Shown one piece after another: positions 49,001 to 61,607 of a stretch of DNA of 64,000 nt. The notes beneath the pieces were generated by a model. That model ran no database searches. It saw only the letters and a program-made list of their open reading frames with translations, and was not told the origin of the DNA. The first letter of the stretch is position 1, and each line of letters begins with the position of its first letter. The stretch lies in contig CAXIPT010000003.1 of the NCBI GenBank assembly GCA_964030475.1, positions 3,760,536 to 3,824,535 on the forward strand, given 5' to 3'. The DNA is from Tethya wilhelma. Taxonomy: Eukaryota > Porifera > Demospongiae > Tethyida > Tethyidae. Made by a program: the position numbers and the translations under genes.

Positions 49001-52000
49001 TCCTTGAGTACACATTCTTGCGTGTAGACTTCCTTTCAGCGGTGACAAGCCCAGTGAAAATACAAAGGAACAACAACAACAACCACCACCATCCAATTCT
49101 GGAGTGCACACAACTCTTTGGTTTGGTAAGCAAACACACAATTACATTGAATGCAGAGCATCATAATCTTGGTAACAAAGTGTGGTAAGTCTAATTACTC
49201 CCTTTGGGTCAGTTAGCCATTCACCTATCAGTCCCCTTTGATCTAAGCTTCAGGGCTACACAGGCCCACATGAGAGGGTTGGTAGGTGAAAGCTTCCAGT
49301 TTGGCAAACACACAGGCATTCACAAGGGCTGGAGCTACACACAAGCATGCTGGTGCACTTGTAACAGGCCATAATATCAACTTAGTGGCAAGTATAACCT
49401 GATAAACTAAAATGTCTAGACATCAGTGGTGAAAAAAAAAAATCGCTCAAAAAAATAATTGACCATGCTCCCTGATAACGTAACATTGGTTAGGCCACTG
49501 TGATATCTAGAGCACAGTATGGTGCAACCACACACTGGAGTCACAGACATAGACAGCGAGAGAGTAAGTTGAGTGTCTGAGAGGCTGGATGAAGCAAGCA
49601 CAAGATACACCAGTCTACATGCAGTGATTCACTGGAATTTGATCGAATTAAATCTAAATTCTTTCCCATGGGTCCCCTAATAGTGCAAGACAGTAGACAT
49701 TTAGAGCTGACTGGGGGCAAATACTTAGAAATGAAAAGAATGTGCACGGATAACGAAAACAGGAATATAGGGCTTTGAGGAGTATCAGATCACCCTCCCA
49801 ACGTCACGTATCTCCCAGAGCAGCACACTCTCTTGATTTCATCCCAGAAATGACCCTCACTCACAGGATGCAACCAATTGGATCGTCCTATTGTGGTATG
49901 GACGATGTAACGAGTGTTTGTTGGTCTAGATCACCACGAGTGGTTCACACACACACCATGCTGGGTTATTATTAATGGGAACTGAATGTACACAATTGTG
50001 AGAAAATGTAAAGTTTTCTGTTTTTGTCTCTTTTCAAGTAGCAGTTTTGAAATGGTGTGTTTGTATGTATGTATGCCATGGAAACGTGATTTAATGAGAG
50101 AACCCCATGCAAGGTAGTGCAGTGATCGTGATTTTCGTCTAAAGGAAGGATGTTAGTGGTTTACAACAACTGGTGGATGAGGTCTGGCTCTCGGCTTTGA
50201 TGTGGTACTGAAAGTTAGCAAACTCTATTAGCCACAGCCACCCTGCAGTTAGAATGGTATGTAGCCATTGAACCATATTTGCCCATAAACACCTCAACAT
50301 ATGCCTCGGAGCAAGATTCCCACGTGCAGCTGTCGGGACTCTGTTTATCCATGCACACTACCTCTCCACATGCAGGCTGAAGTTGAAATGCTGCACACGC
50401 AGCAGGTGCGTGCATACATACATACATACATACATACCAGCTAACACACACAACATAAGCCAGGCTGCCTGGTGAGAGTGTGTGTGAGAGAGAGACTACA
50501 TGAAAGGTATGGCTGTGCTTAGAAGTTATGGTAGACTAGAGTGAGTGGTCTTCAGACCAAAGTGTCTACTGGTTGGCTTGTTCACAGCAGTTTTCAGGCA
50601 AACAAACAAAAATTATTCAATTTTGAGATAAACAGCTCAGCAGTGAGCACCAACAGGTGAGAGAGAACCAAGACTGTGTGCTGTGCTGTCTGAGAGAGGC
50701 TAGACTGCATCACACTCACACTATTATATATATACAGGACTACTGATGCTTGCTATGACTTGGACACACAATAGATCATGCACCCCACAATAGAAGATGT
50801 GGTAACATAATGCAATCACATACGAGTTCACAGTGACGGAAGTCATTCACCAGTGGTTTGTGGCAATGGATAAAGTAACAAAGTGTAGTATGAACTGGTT
50901 TAGAATCCTACCAAATTACATTCCATTCAAATTTATACACCACAAGCTATCAGTAGCAGCAGCATGCATGCAATAGCTAGTCATTACTGAGAACAAATCA
51001 CCAGGCAGTACAACAATTGCTGTCGGTACTTGTAAAACAGAGACTCAAAGCTTCCACACAAAACGCCCACATTGGCTTGAGGAGCATGCTGTCACGATGC
51101 ACCCTCTACACACAAAAGAAGCTAATGATGAAATTACAGTGAGCAGTGGCTTTCAAGCCTCTAGCACCGGCAATGGATGCCAGTGTCTGGGAACACAATT
51201 AAACCAGCAATGCCTTACAAGTTGTACCATTAACTAATGGAATCACCCTAGGACACACATTACCTGGAGCACATAAGGTGCTCCCTTTTCTTTCTCTCTC
51301 TCCTTGTCTAGACTGTCCCCTATGGTATGGAAACCCCATACACACATACATACATACATTAGAGCACACATCACAATAATTAACACCATTCATTAGCTCT
51401 ACACAGACTCAAACACGGTTTTTGATGTAAGCCCTTGGAGATGAAAGTGTGTTCCATTTGCCACATTTGTGAACAAACAAAGCTAAACCAATATCATGCT
51501 CCGTAACATCCCATACGGTATGTATAGTCTGACGCACACGCACACGCACACACATGCACAAACATACACACAATGCCAATAGGATTAGAGAGAGAATAGA
51601 TGCGTGATGGTGGAGCAGACAGAGATCTGATGGAGCTGGTGCCTCGGTGGAGAGGAATGAGAAGTAGATTAACACATCAATCATAGGATAATGGTCCTAC
51701 CTACCACATTCAGTGGTCGGTTAATGGATACAAAAAGCTAAAAAACGATCGAGCGTAACAAATTTGAATTCATTTGCGGAAAAAATCTCAAGCTTGAACA
51801 GTTCCAAGCCACTTTGTGCAGGTCAGGTATTGCATAATCACCATCATTGGGTATTTCAATCAAAAGTAGACCGGCCATGCAGAGAGCAATGCTGTATACT
51901 AGCGTAGCTGAAGGAAACATTCCAACCGAGGTGATCACATAGCGACCTCACTCCCGAGAAATCTAGCAGGTGAATGAAAGTCTAATTGGAATGAATTGGT

Positions 52001-52582
52001 ACAAAGCGACACCTAAATGAACGCTGAATTCACTCAATAACCAGGTTTATTAAAGCTCACATGACATTTTTAAAGTCCCTGGTTTATGGACTACATTTGA
52101 ATAAGATCATTATACTTGGGGCGCCATGAAAGTATGCACCGAGGGAAACAGCAGGCCTCATCAGGGCATTGTGTAACAGGCACCACCAACAATAATTATG
52201 CATAAAATGAGCATGTATCGTATGTCAATTGAGGAAGACATACCGGATGAATTAGCAATTAAAAATCCCATGTCAAACACTCAACACTAGTAAAATCAAT
52301 TCTCCCACTCACACACACACACGTACATTCCCCAGCACTAGGCTACCAACATGTATGTATTCACATGTGTACACAGGGAGTCCCAAAGTGCAACTGCTCT
52401 AGGTAGGCATGACAGACAGACAGACAGACACTACACTATGACCTTCTGCCCTTTACACTTGCCCCACATCCCCCAGCTTCATACACACACTCACCTCCCC
52501 CGCATGACTGGCATGGTGCAGTGCCGTCCAGTGAAAGTTGTCAAAGGCAGTCACATCAGCTCTGCATAAATTAACACACGGT

Positions 52583-52618
<36 letters not shown>

Positions 52619-52852
52619 AACTCTTAACTCATCTTTATATGTACACAGTAGGATGGTTTCATTGTTGTTGTTTTTTTACCCTTTTTCCAGTAGGAACTTG
52701 ACCATGTCCAGCCTCCCGTGAGCGCTGGCTATCATCAGCAGAGTCTTGTTGTACTTGTCTCTGTAGTCTGTTGGTAGGCCTGTGGCCAGTGCTGTCAATA
52801 GAGACTCCATATTTCCATGACGGACAGCTTCATAGACCGGCATGTACTGGCG

Positions 52853-52940
<88 letters not shown>

Positions 52941-55900
52941 ATGTGTGCGTGTGTGCGTGTGTGCGTGTGTGCGTGTGTGTTTGTGTGTGTGCATGTGCAA
53001 GCGGACAGCTTTGTTTAATCTGTATAATATTATGTATTCTGTGTCCATGCACATTCAAGAATGCCATCGTGAATCTTGTATGTGTGTGTGCACTAGTAAG
53101 AGATCACAGAGAGAAAGCATGCCAACAAACAGCTATGCACCATCTAAAGAGGTTATCAATTACCAGTCATTACCAATGATCATTACCCTTCAAGTGGCAC
53201 TGACCACAAATTACAAACCAACCCAACTCTCCACATCAAACTCATGGGTGGTAAACAACGGGCAGACCTTGAAGTTGGCCTGTTCACACACACAAACACA
53301 CAAATACACTCAATCTCACCAGGATGAATGAGATACCACGGAGAGTCATCTACAAAGCCATGTGGTAGAGGTTGGTCTCGGGGGAATCTCTGCACATCTG
53401 TCACAAACTGCTCCCTCTCTATGGTTCCATCCGGCACCCCACCGGCAGTCACAGGACGCTCTTCCTCAAAGTAGATGGGAAAGAGGATCTTGGTCTTGCC
53501 ACCCTGGATGATTGTTATCATTTTGATCAAATTAACGACAGGGTTATCCTCACAGATTACAAGTAGGAAGAGGTGTGCAGACAAGTGTACATATCAAGTT
53601 TGTGTTTTGTCAAATATGGTTTATTAATTTTACAAAGCTATGCCACTCCTCATTCCAACACTGTAAGAATTGGGTGTGTGATTAATTAACCTTTCCTTTC
53701 TTTCCTCCTTTCTTGCCTTTCTTTCCTTTTTTAGCCTTCCCCTTGATATCGTCTTTAGGACCCAACTTATATTGCTGAGTTGGCAAAAAGTATACACAAC
53801 AGTCACTCAGGTGACATTTGTGCTAGACCACGGCACTTACAGCATGGATGTACTTCTGCTCTGTGAGAAGATCATCATAGTTCAGTTTCCCCTCTCCCTT
53901 CTTGTCATAGATGGACAGGAGCTTGGTCATTTCCTCTGACGACAGGGGCACCCCAATGCTGTTGAGGATGGTGGTGAACACCTCCGTGGAGATGCTGCCT
54001 GACACCCCAGGGTCTTGCTCCCTCAGGAGGTCAGTCACTGCCTTCTTGTTCACTTGGATCCAGTCATACAGCTGAGACAGAGAGAGAATCAATTTGAAGT
54101 AGCTATGTCTAGTTGGTAAAGGGTTACACTAGTCTAAATGAAAAGGTATGGTAATGGTCGTCAGTTCAATAAACTACTTTACAACAACTCACTCTGACTG
54201 CCCAACGTTCAGCAAATCCCTTTGGTTTAGTGCCTCTGGCTACTTTGTCTTGGAATGTCGTTAGCTTCTTGAGCTCTTTCATGCCATCTTTAAACCCGTC
54301 TGTCTTTGCTATCTTCTGAGGGGTAAGCCCCTCCTCATTAGTGGCTTCATTGGCAGGACACCCTGGAGAAAAGGAGGGGGAAGGGGGGATGTGCAATAAT
54401 AAAGATTTACTTAGGTACCAGTTCATTACGTACATGTACATGTACACAAACAGTATTAATATTAACAATGCAGATAGCAGTAGTCGTATATAGTAAACTA
54501 GTTGCTGAGCTAGACTGTACTCACCTCGCTGGCCCAGCAGTCTCAAGCACAGCAGTCTGATGTTGCGCGTGGCAAAGTGCATGGCATTCTCTCCCAGTGA
54601 GGTAGCCAGGGTGAAGTCGGCTCCATACGCTGACAGGGTCTGGATGGCTTCAAAATGACCCAATGCAGCAGCTCTGGAAAACACAGTCAGGAGAATCAAA
54701 AGAACATCAAACATGTGGAGTATACTGTGGGAAGAACAACGCTGTACATGTGAACACACATACCTGTGTAGTGCACATATTCCTGGTGTATCGTAAGTTG
54801 CATTGGCATCGACTCGAGACACCATTAGCAGTTTGATGCACTCGTGGTGGTTTCCCTCTGATGCTAGCACGATCGCTGGTCTCCCCTGTTTGGCCTCGTC
54901 TCTGGCATTAGGGTCGGCTCCCTTGTCCAAGAGCTTCTCCAACAGACGATCAAATCCACCCTCACACACTGCACACAGTATCGGAGTACCATGCTGGTCC
55001 TGTGGAAACAGCATAGTGATACAAAGATTCATAAATTTGAGGTTGCATTATATTATAACGTGAGCCACTTGCAATTTAGAGTAGTTTCAAACTGTACTGT
55101 TATAATATTATGTGTTGTGTGTTTATTCCTATGATGTGCAGATTGTATAATACTAATCATTACAGTCATGATCATCAACATCTCTTTACCTTTGAGTTTG
55201 GGTCGGCCCCACACTCCAAGAGGAATGCCAAGCACTTGGCATGTCTGTTGGTTGGATGCATGCAATGGAACATAGCCGTCTTGCCTTCGCTGTCCGCAAC
55301 TGAAAGAGAGGCAGTGAATGTGCAGTGAAAATGGGTGTAAATTGTTGATACATTGGCAGAATCAATCTGGCAATTTTCTTCCCTGATTGCTAAACCATCA
55401 AAGATACCATGCTTTGATCAATACAAATGGAGACTGGGTGGAAATAAGAGCAATGGAAGACAAAAGCAAGCATCCATTTAATATCAATACTCACTTCTTC
55501 AGTCAACAGTTAGCACAAATTTTCACCTCAAATGCCAACGAAAAGATGTGCACACAAAACAAAACAAAAGCTCTCAGTCTAAACCCTCTCACTCACTTAC
55601 CAGTGGCATCAATGCCCTTCATTGCCAGGCACTCCAGAGACTGAAGATGGCCGTAAGAGCATGCCGTCATTACAGGAGTCAACCCCTTTGTATCCTGAAC
55701 ACAGACACTGGCGCCCAATGTCAACAGTTGGGTGACCGTCTCTTCATGATTAAGACTGACAGCAACGTGCAGGGCAGATTGACCCGTGTCAGGGTCTATG
55801 ATTGTGTGTGTGTGTGTGTGGTGTGTGTGGTGTGTGTGGTGTGTGACAATAAATATAAATTGTGTGTGAGTGTGTGTGTGTGTGTTCAATTTGTCACTCC

Positions 55901-56129
55901 AACAAGTTACAAGATACATCTACTACTCTACAATGTCTTCACTAATGGACCTTGCATTACTGGCAAACATTCTCAGTGTAACGTGATAACCCAACATACC
56001 TTGATAGTTGATGACCTCTGTGACCCCGAGATCCACCAGTTTAGCAATCTGTGCGCTATCTTGCTGGCGGACGCATTGTATGAGCTTTCGCACCTGCAAA
56101 ATCTCGAGTCTTGAGGAGGCCAGCGGCAT
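39784..56129 (-). CDS. ANKEF1: ANKEF1 (ankyrin repeat and EF-hand domain protein 1), complete, 16 exons
   Basis: Exons (descending): 56129-56000, 55795-55601, 55299-55190, 54999-54764, 54673-54525, 54362-54193, 54071-53841, 53774-53691, 53503-53320, 52854-52680, 52561-52495, 46222-46092, 45997-45867, 44337-44228, 40654-40484, 39918-39784. All junctions are GT-AG and in phase; the sum is 2409 nt, 802 aa, close to vertebrate ANKEF1. The start [20 protein letters not shown], the first ankyrin block ([20 protein letters not shown] and four more), [14 protein letters not shown], an EF-hand pair region ([26 protein letters not shown]), a KKGKKGKK basic stretch, the [12 protein letters not shown] link, the second ankyrin block ([21 protein letters not shown] onward), a Gly/Lys-rich segment and the C-terminal [15 protein letters not shown] all follow the family order. 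Ciliary or sperm-flagellar scaffold role is family knowledge and indirect. Confidence 0.93.
40655..44227. other. ANKEF1 intron 14 (3.6 kb)
   Basis: No exon with splice sites and domain content was found on either strand. It contains a (TC)n-(AC)n compound microsatellite at about 42961-43039 and short (GT)n runs near 41000 and 42010. The short open frames are not supported by paralogues or domains. Confidence 0.6.
46239..48022. repeat. Tandem duplication in ANKEF1 intron 11, copy 1
   Basis: 1784 bp starting TAAGATGAAACCATTAATAT and ending CCTCCCAACGTCA. The sequence restarts immediately at 48023 with only scattered substitutions (for example GGCCCGGCA-type differences and ACTGAA to ACCAAA near 47120/48905). 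There is no exon inside and the unit is not a recognised transposon. Confidence 0.92.
48023..49806. repeat. Tandem duplication in ANKEF1 intron 11, copy 2
   Basis: Direct copy of 46239-48022, slightly longer because of A-run changes near 49430. The right border is CCAACGTCA followed by unique sequence. The junction shows only a few bases of shared sequence, so non-homologous or short-homology duplication is likely. Confidence 0.92.
49807..52494. other. Rest of ANKEF1 intron 11
   Basis: About 2.7 kb without supported exons. Short tetranucleotide tracts (CATA/TACA near 50415-50440 and 51345-51358; GACA near 52410-52430) are present. Nothing else that I can support. Confidence 0.55.
52856..52992. 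repeat. (GT)n microsatellite abutting ANKEF1 exon 10
   Basis: Roughly 130 bp of GT with interruptions (GTGTGC variants to the right). On the gene strand it is (AC)n and supplies the CACACACACAG acceptor used at 52854, so the tract forms the polypyrimidine-poor 3' splice region of the intron. Confidence 0.9.
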
Positions 56130-56389
56130 ACGGACCAGCTTTTATCTCTGTAAACCTGTGCACTTGTGCGCCTTTGAAGATTGTTTTGAATGACACAGCT
56201 GTCGTTGCCAATTTGTTGCTATGGTGATTACGTAACTCCGCCCAGACCACACCCATTAAGGTTTGCTGCAAGCCGACACGCCCATTCGTGTGGTAAAACA
56301 ACATCTAATGTAGCCACTAGCAGCTTTGTACGTTTGCAGTGAACTCGCAATCTATACTCGGAGCTCCGCGGCTTGAAACGCATCTGAAG
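56130..56389. promoter_or_regulatory. Bidirectional promoter between ANKEF1 and the LHFPL-type gene
   Basis: 260 bp separate the two divergent ATGs. Visible motifs are GTTGCC at 56204-56209 and GTTGCTATGGTGAT at 56215-56228 (both contain the RFX half-site RGYAAC in reverse), CCAAT at 56208-56212, the palindrome TTACGTAA at 56228-56235 and a CCGCCC box near 56238. No TATA box is evident. An RFX X-box would fit a ciliary gene such as ANKEF1; this is inference from sequence match only. Confidence 0.55.
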
Positions 56390-59300
56390 ATGGCCGAATG
56401 CAAGTGTCCCTCCAGCTACACAGCACCAGCCTACATCTGGGCACTGCTGTCACTCATAGCAGCTGTGGTTTGCCCTTTTGGACTCTACTTCTCCAACTGG
56501 CTGGAGAGAGAAGGCAGTATCATCTCAACGCAGACCAATTCATCCATCACCGTGTGGAGCTCGGTGTCTTCATTCAGAGTGTGCTTGAACGAGACAGACA
56601 GGATATCCACTGGCTGTTCATCCTACCTCATGTTCAATGACATGTATTCCATAGAGTGGCAAGCAGTGACACTCATGATGGGCATAGGGTCTTGCTTCCT
56701 CGTCCTAGTGGCTCTCACATCTCTCTTTGGCTTCTTTGTACCAAAGCTCTTCAACCTCGTGGTGGTCACATTGACCTTCTCCTTCCAAGCATTAGGAGGT
56801 GAGTTCGATCGGATAATTTAATTTTTATTTTTGCTCAATTATGTTCGTAATTCTTAATTGTCTTTGGTGCATGTTGTATGCCAACACTAATGGACGACTT
56901 GCTACAAGTTTACTAGTAGCATTACAGAGCCCATAGTACTATATACTCTTGAGTTGTGATAAGACGGGGCAGAGAATTAGAATGCAAGATTGTGGTTTTT
57001 TTCTCTGAAGTGCTATTCAAGTGGTCCAACAATGCTAATCAATCAATTACCACACATGTTGGTCACCAACTATGAATATTAATGCCGATTTTGATTGTAC
57101 TGTAATTATATTATACTGAGCACTTTCTGGTGACCACTGTTCATGACTTCTCTTGGTGATCAGGTTTTGTGGGGTGAAATCCATCACTGTGGCTACAGTC
57201 TCCCACACACACACACACACACAGTATACACACACAGCGTGAACGTATGTGTGTTTGTGCGTATACATCATGATATGAATATTCAATGAAAGTTTATATT
57301 TGTCTTTAAATTGAGAGTGCGACTATCATTGCAGCTTTCTATTGTTAGATAATACCTCCCACACGTTTAAATGATCCGGTATTTTATTGCATATCTACAG
57401 CTGTTTAATTGCTGCCTTTAGATCTACGAGGGAACTACATGACTTCACACATACTTTCTTCTTCAAGCTATTCCAGTAATGTGAGCTTTAATTTCTCTCC
57501 TGGGCAAGCAGGCACTGTTTTCTTCCGTCATTTTGAGGTGGAAAAATTATGTTAGGAATGGCATTAGTTGTCATGGCTGGAGATTAGAGATAATGTAGCA
57601 CAGTGCCTTAAATGGTGACACTAATACGCTGTGAAGCAATAGTCCAGAGTCAAAACTATGGATGTATTTTTCTTTCAACACACACACGTTCCTCTGAGAC
57701 AGACTAGCATAAACAAGTTGGTGAAGGAATGTAAATAGAAGAGCATTATTCTGTTAGTCAGTGTTAATTCCAGTCATTTGTGCATGCACACACACACAAA
57801 CACATACCCCCTGCATGTGTCCTGGCTGTATCCCACACCTGTGCAAGCACAGTAAAGACTATGGAACTCTATACTCCCAGCTTGAGCTCTCCTAAAGTGC
57901 CATGTGCTGTACCACAATGCTTGTGTTCACTTTCATGTAACCTTGAAGGCCAATGCTTATGGATTCATTGGTTAGAAGAGAACTCCTCACTCAGCTATTG
58001 TTACCAGCACATCATGTATGCTTCTTCTGCACCAGTCAACCATAGCCCCTAAGGGTGCCATTAACATGGGGTAATGCCTTCTAATGAAATTAACTTGTGG
58101 TATGCCACTCAAACCAGCAACAGCTGCTAGTCATGTTCACCTACTTATCCTCTAACACTGTAAGGAAACCAGTGTTCATTATGAGCATGTAGCTGGTGGT
58201 TGAGATAGAGAGGCATCTCTAAGAAGATGGTTTCATCTAACGATAAGGTTAGCTTTTGAAGCTAGGAGAGTTTAGATGCCAACATTTCTTTTTTTAAGTT
58301 TCATGACAAGTCATAGTGATAGACTCAAGTGATTGTAAACTGTTTGTGTGTGTGTGCAGTGACTAACTAGCCTCCTCAAGACTCATTGTCAGTGTCTCTT
58401 TGTGTGTTGTCCAACTCTTCAATTGATAACCATTGACTACTTGACAACCACTTGAATGCATGTGGCAGCTGTTATGAAAATATTGAGCTCTAAACAAAGT
58501 CCATTAATCCATCCTCCTTCTCTTAATCTTTAAACATTTCCCCCTCTCCTCTGTTTTCTTTACCTGCATTTACACCTCCTGGCAGACTTATATGGCCACC
58601 TCCTGTTATGCTTGGCCTCCTCCCTCTGCTAAAAGAGTACCTATTTGTTTGTTGTTGGGATACCATAGGCAAACAATAGCATTGTGTGCCCAAGCTCTAC
58701 ATTGATGAGTTGTGGCTTTACGGTCATTTTTTAAGCATACCAAGTGACAACATCTGACTGCCAATGGTTAGCGACAAGCAACAACAGTTTGTGGTCTCAT
58801 TACTGAAGGATACGTATCTATGTATGTATGTGTGTATTGTGATAGTGTGATGATGTGAAGGGTGAGACTATCCCAATGACCCATTTTGGGTGAGCATATT
58901 TCCTCATTGAAACTGAAACTGCCCCCCTAGTGTGTGGGCAGTGGTGGTGGGGGAGGGTAGCAACTATCAGAGTCACACTGATTGATATAACAAATTCAAT
59001 TTTGTCTTTGACATGGATTGGAAATTGATGCTATGCTTGGAATCTTGTACCGTAGCAACAGCCAATATCCTTCAGAGTCACTTTCAAGGGTTCTGTTGGT
59101 ACATGGACTTGCATTCCTCTATTCCCTTGGTGCCTGCTACCAACCTCTCTTTCCCCATTCATCATATCCAGCCAGTGTCATGAGAGCTATGTCTCGTGCA
59201 TTCTGAGAAGCCAGGATTAGCTGGTCTAGGTTTCTCCTGAGCTACTCCCTCGCACATTCTGTTTACAAAACACTAGCTCATGTTATGGTATCCTCACATC

Positions 59301-60656
59301 GTTCAGCTAGAGTGTGTTTATGTATAAATTATTTGCCAGCTGTAAGGTAAAACCACAAAGTGGTGATGTCGTCAATGATGTCATTATGACACAATACAGT
59401 GTCGTGCAGAGTTTTTAAAAGTGGAAAGTACTTTACCATAATTATTGTGCATGTGTGGTGGTGCCATTAATTACATGGGGGTATGGCTGTGACTCTGTGT
59501 GACCTACTAGAGACATCTTTAGGCACTGGGCATTCTTAGATGGTGTGAACTTTAACCCCTGGGAGTGAAACAGCTGCAGACTATAGCCAACTAGTGTACA
59601 CAATGTGCAATGGAGTCTGCCGAAGCATGAAAGCATTAACTGCGAGGTATGCACACACATTGTCATACTCCATAGTAGTTATTATGCTTAATAACTGTCT
59701 GAGAAGAAGTCTAGGTAATCTGAACTAAAACAAGGAGTTTACATTAAAAAGGCATGTCTAGGATTCTTCTATTTATACCCTACACCCTGGAAGTGACTGA
59801 AAACAAATGTGTATGAATAGTGATGCATTTTAAATGCAAACTCCTCATTTAACAACAGCTTTTGTAGTTGCATGGTATAGTCGGACAATATTGGTTGTCA
59901 TGGATGATGTAATTGTTAAGTGGATGACGTAATTGTTAAGCCATTGATCAATATTGAGTGCACATGTTGAAACTTACAAATTATTTTGCATAATAGTGAT
60001 GTTATTATCAGTATCATTGTACCTATGTTTGTCTAAACAACACATTATGTTGCGACTCCCAAAATCAACTTTTCCCAAAAGTTACGCTTTCTGATTGTTG
60101 ATTTTTCTTTACATCAACTCTCCTTGCACAAACAAAACTAAAAATTCCGCCACTAAAATCATACCCTCACACAAACAACCTCCCAATATCCCAGCATTAG
60201 ACTCTCCATACTATTGTATACAAGTCAGTGTGTTGTCTCCACTGCTAGCCAGCCTGCTATGTATACCTGCTGACAGCTGACGATGACCTTGTGGCCTCTG
60301 CACTGTCACTGCATGTGGTTGTTTTGACTTGGCTGTGAGAGAATTAATGTGATTGTATAGGAGAGTTGGTGTTTCATTTCTCAATGGTGTGTGTGTATTG
60401 TGTACTATCCAGTGGAGGGATGGAATTCACAGGAGAGATGGTTCAAACCACCTCCTGTACATCTGGGATGTCCATTGTAAAGTAAACATATGCCAGCGAT
60501 GATGGTATTCACCAGTGCCATTGACTGTGTGGGGCTTGTGTCAACAATGATTAGCAGATTCATAGTTTGTTCAGGAAAACCAACACTGTGAATTCATTTA
60601 TCAGTTCAACATGTGCGCTGGTCTACAGGCTCGTATTTACCACATTCTCTCACATG

Positions 60657-60721
<65 letters not shown>

Positions 60722-60957
60722 GTACAGCTGTTCTCTTTGTCATAAGCATCATTGTGTTCCCAGCTGGTATGGGAGTGAATCCTGTTCAAGAACTCTGTGG
60801 TCCCGATTCGGGGAAGTTTAGTCTGGGAGACTGTTCTCTTGGTTGGGCCTTTATTCTCATTATTGTAGGGACGGTCCTGGCTTTGGTTGCCATGGTGATG
60901 TCTTGGACGGCATTGAAATGGAGAGACAAGGAAGACCACGACTCCTTCTCCATTTAA
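56390..60957 (+). CDS. LHFPL-family tetraspan membrane protein
   Basis: Two exons, 56390-56798 and 60728-60957, joined in phase 1 (GGAG/GTGAGT to ACAG/CTGTT), 212 aa, the usual LHFPL size. Four helices: YIWALLSLIAAVVCPFGLYF, then an extracellular loop with Cys and two N-glycosylation sites, VTLMMGIGSCFLVLVALTSL, a third helix spanning the intron (LVVVTLTFSFQALGAVLFVI) and GWAFILIIVGTVLALVAMVM. The second loop has the family signature IVFPAGMGVNPVQELCGPDS followed by GKFSLGDCSLGWAF. The ATG at 56390 is chosen because the upstream in-frame extension lacks an ATG. Family members act as partners of other membrane proteins (LHFPL5 in hair cells, LHFPL4 at GABA synapses); the partner here is unknown. 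Confidence 0.88.
56799..60727 (+). other. Single intron of the LHFPL-type gene
   Basis: 3.9 kb. The right end is a (CT)n tract (about 60664-60722) that directly forms the polypyrimidine tract of the acceptor TGTACAG. I see no nested gene. Small open frames lack support. Confidence 0.7.
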
Positions 60958-61469
60958 TGCTCAGCACAAATTGCATGTCCAACGACTCTCACTTCAAAAT
61001 TTAATCTACCTATGTTTGTCTCTTTCACAGTTTGTCTTTAATTCTTGATTTGTCAATTCCATTAACCAAACTCTTTCAGAACACATGCATAACACGTGTA
61101 TATATGTATGATGATTTTAATTATTCTTTCATGGTGGTTCTTATTAATTTTTGTTCTTTCTATCTTTAATTATTCCAAACAATGGCAGCGTTTTCATCTA
61201 ATAAGCTTTTAATTCTCATTATAATTTTCACTGTAAAATGCATTATGTGTTAACATAGGCAAATACCAATACAAATCCTTATGATATGATATTATAATTA
61301 TTACTGATGTAAATTCAATGATGTTATGAAATTATGTTTATAGTGTTAAAAGTAAACTGCACGACAAACTGAAACACATGACTTACTGCAATTGACAAAA
61401 CACCAAATAATTGTGTCTGAACTGAATAACACATGATCTGATAATCGTCATTGATACACAAGGGACATC

Positions 61470-61512
<43 letters not shown>

Positions 61513-61607
61513 AACAACTCTCTACCTTAGCCAGTGTTATGAGTAAATCTGTCTTAATTTTTAAAGCTCTCTACATTATAGTGACACTAAAACACACACA
61601 CAATCCA
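60958..61607. other. Convergent 3' intergenic region
   Basis: 650 bp between the stops of the plus-strand tetraspan gene and the minus-strand Ig receptor. AT-rich 3' UTR-like sequence with an (AC)n microsatellite at about 61471-61510. No further gene seen. Confidence 0.6.

Noticed and set aside
52676..53331. Long Cys-Val or His-Thr frames across the (GT)n tract
   Set aside because: Microsatellite translation. The real coding sequence here is ANKEF1 exon 10 on minus.
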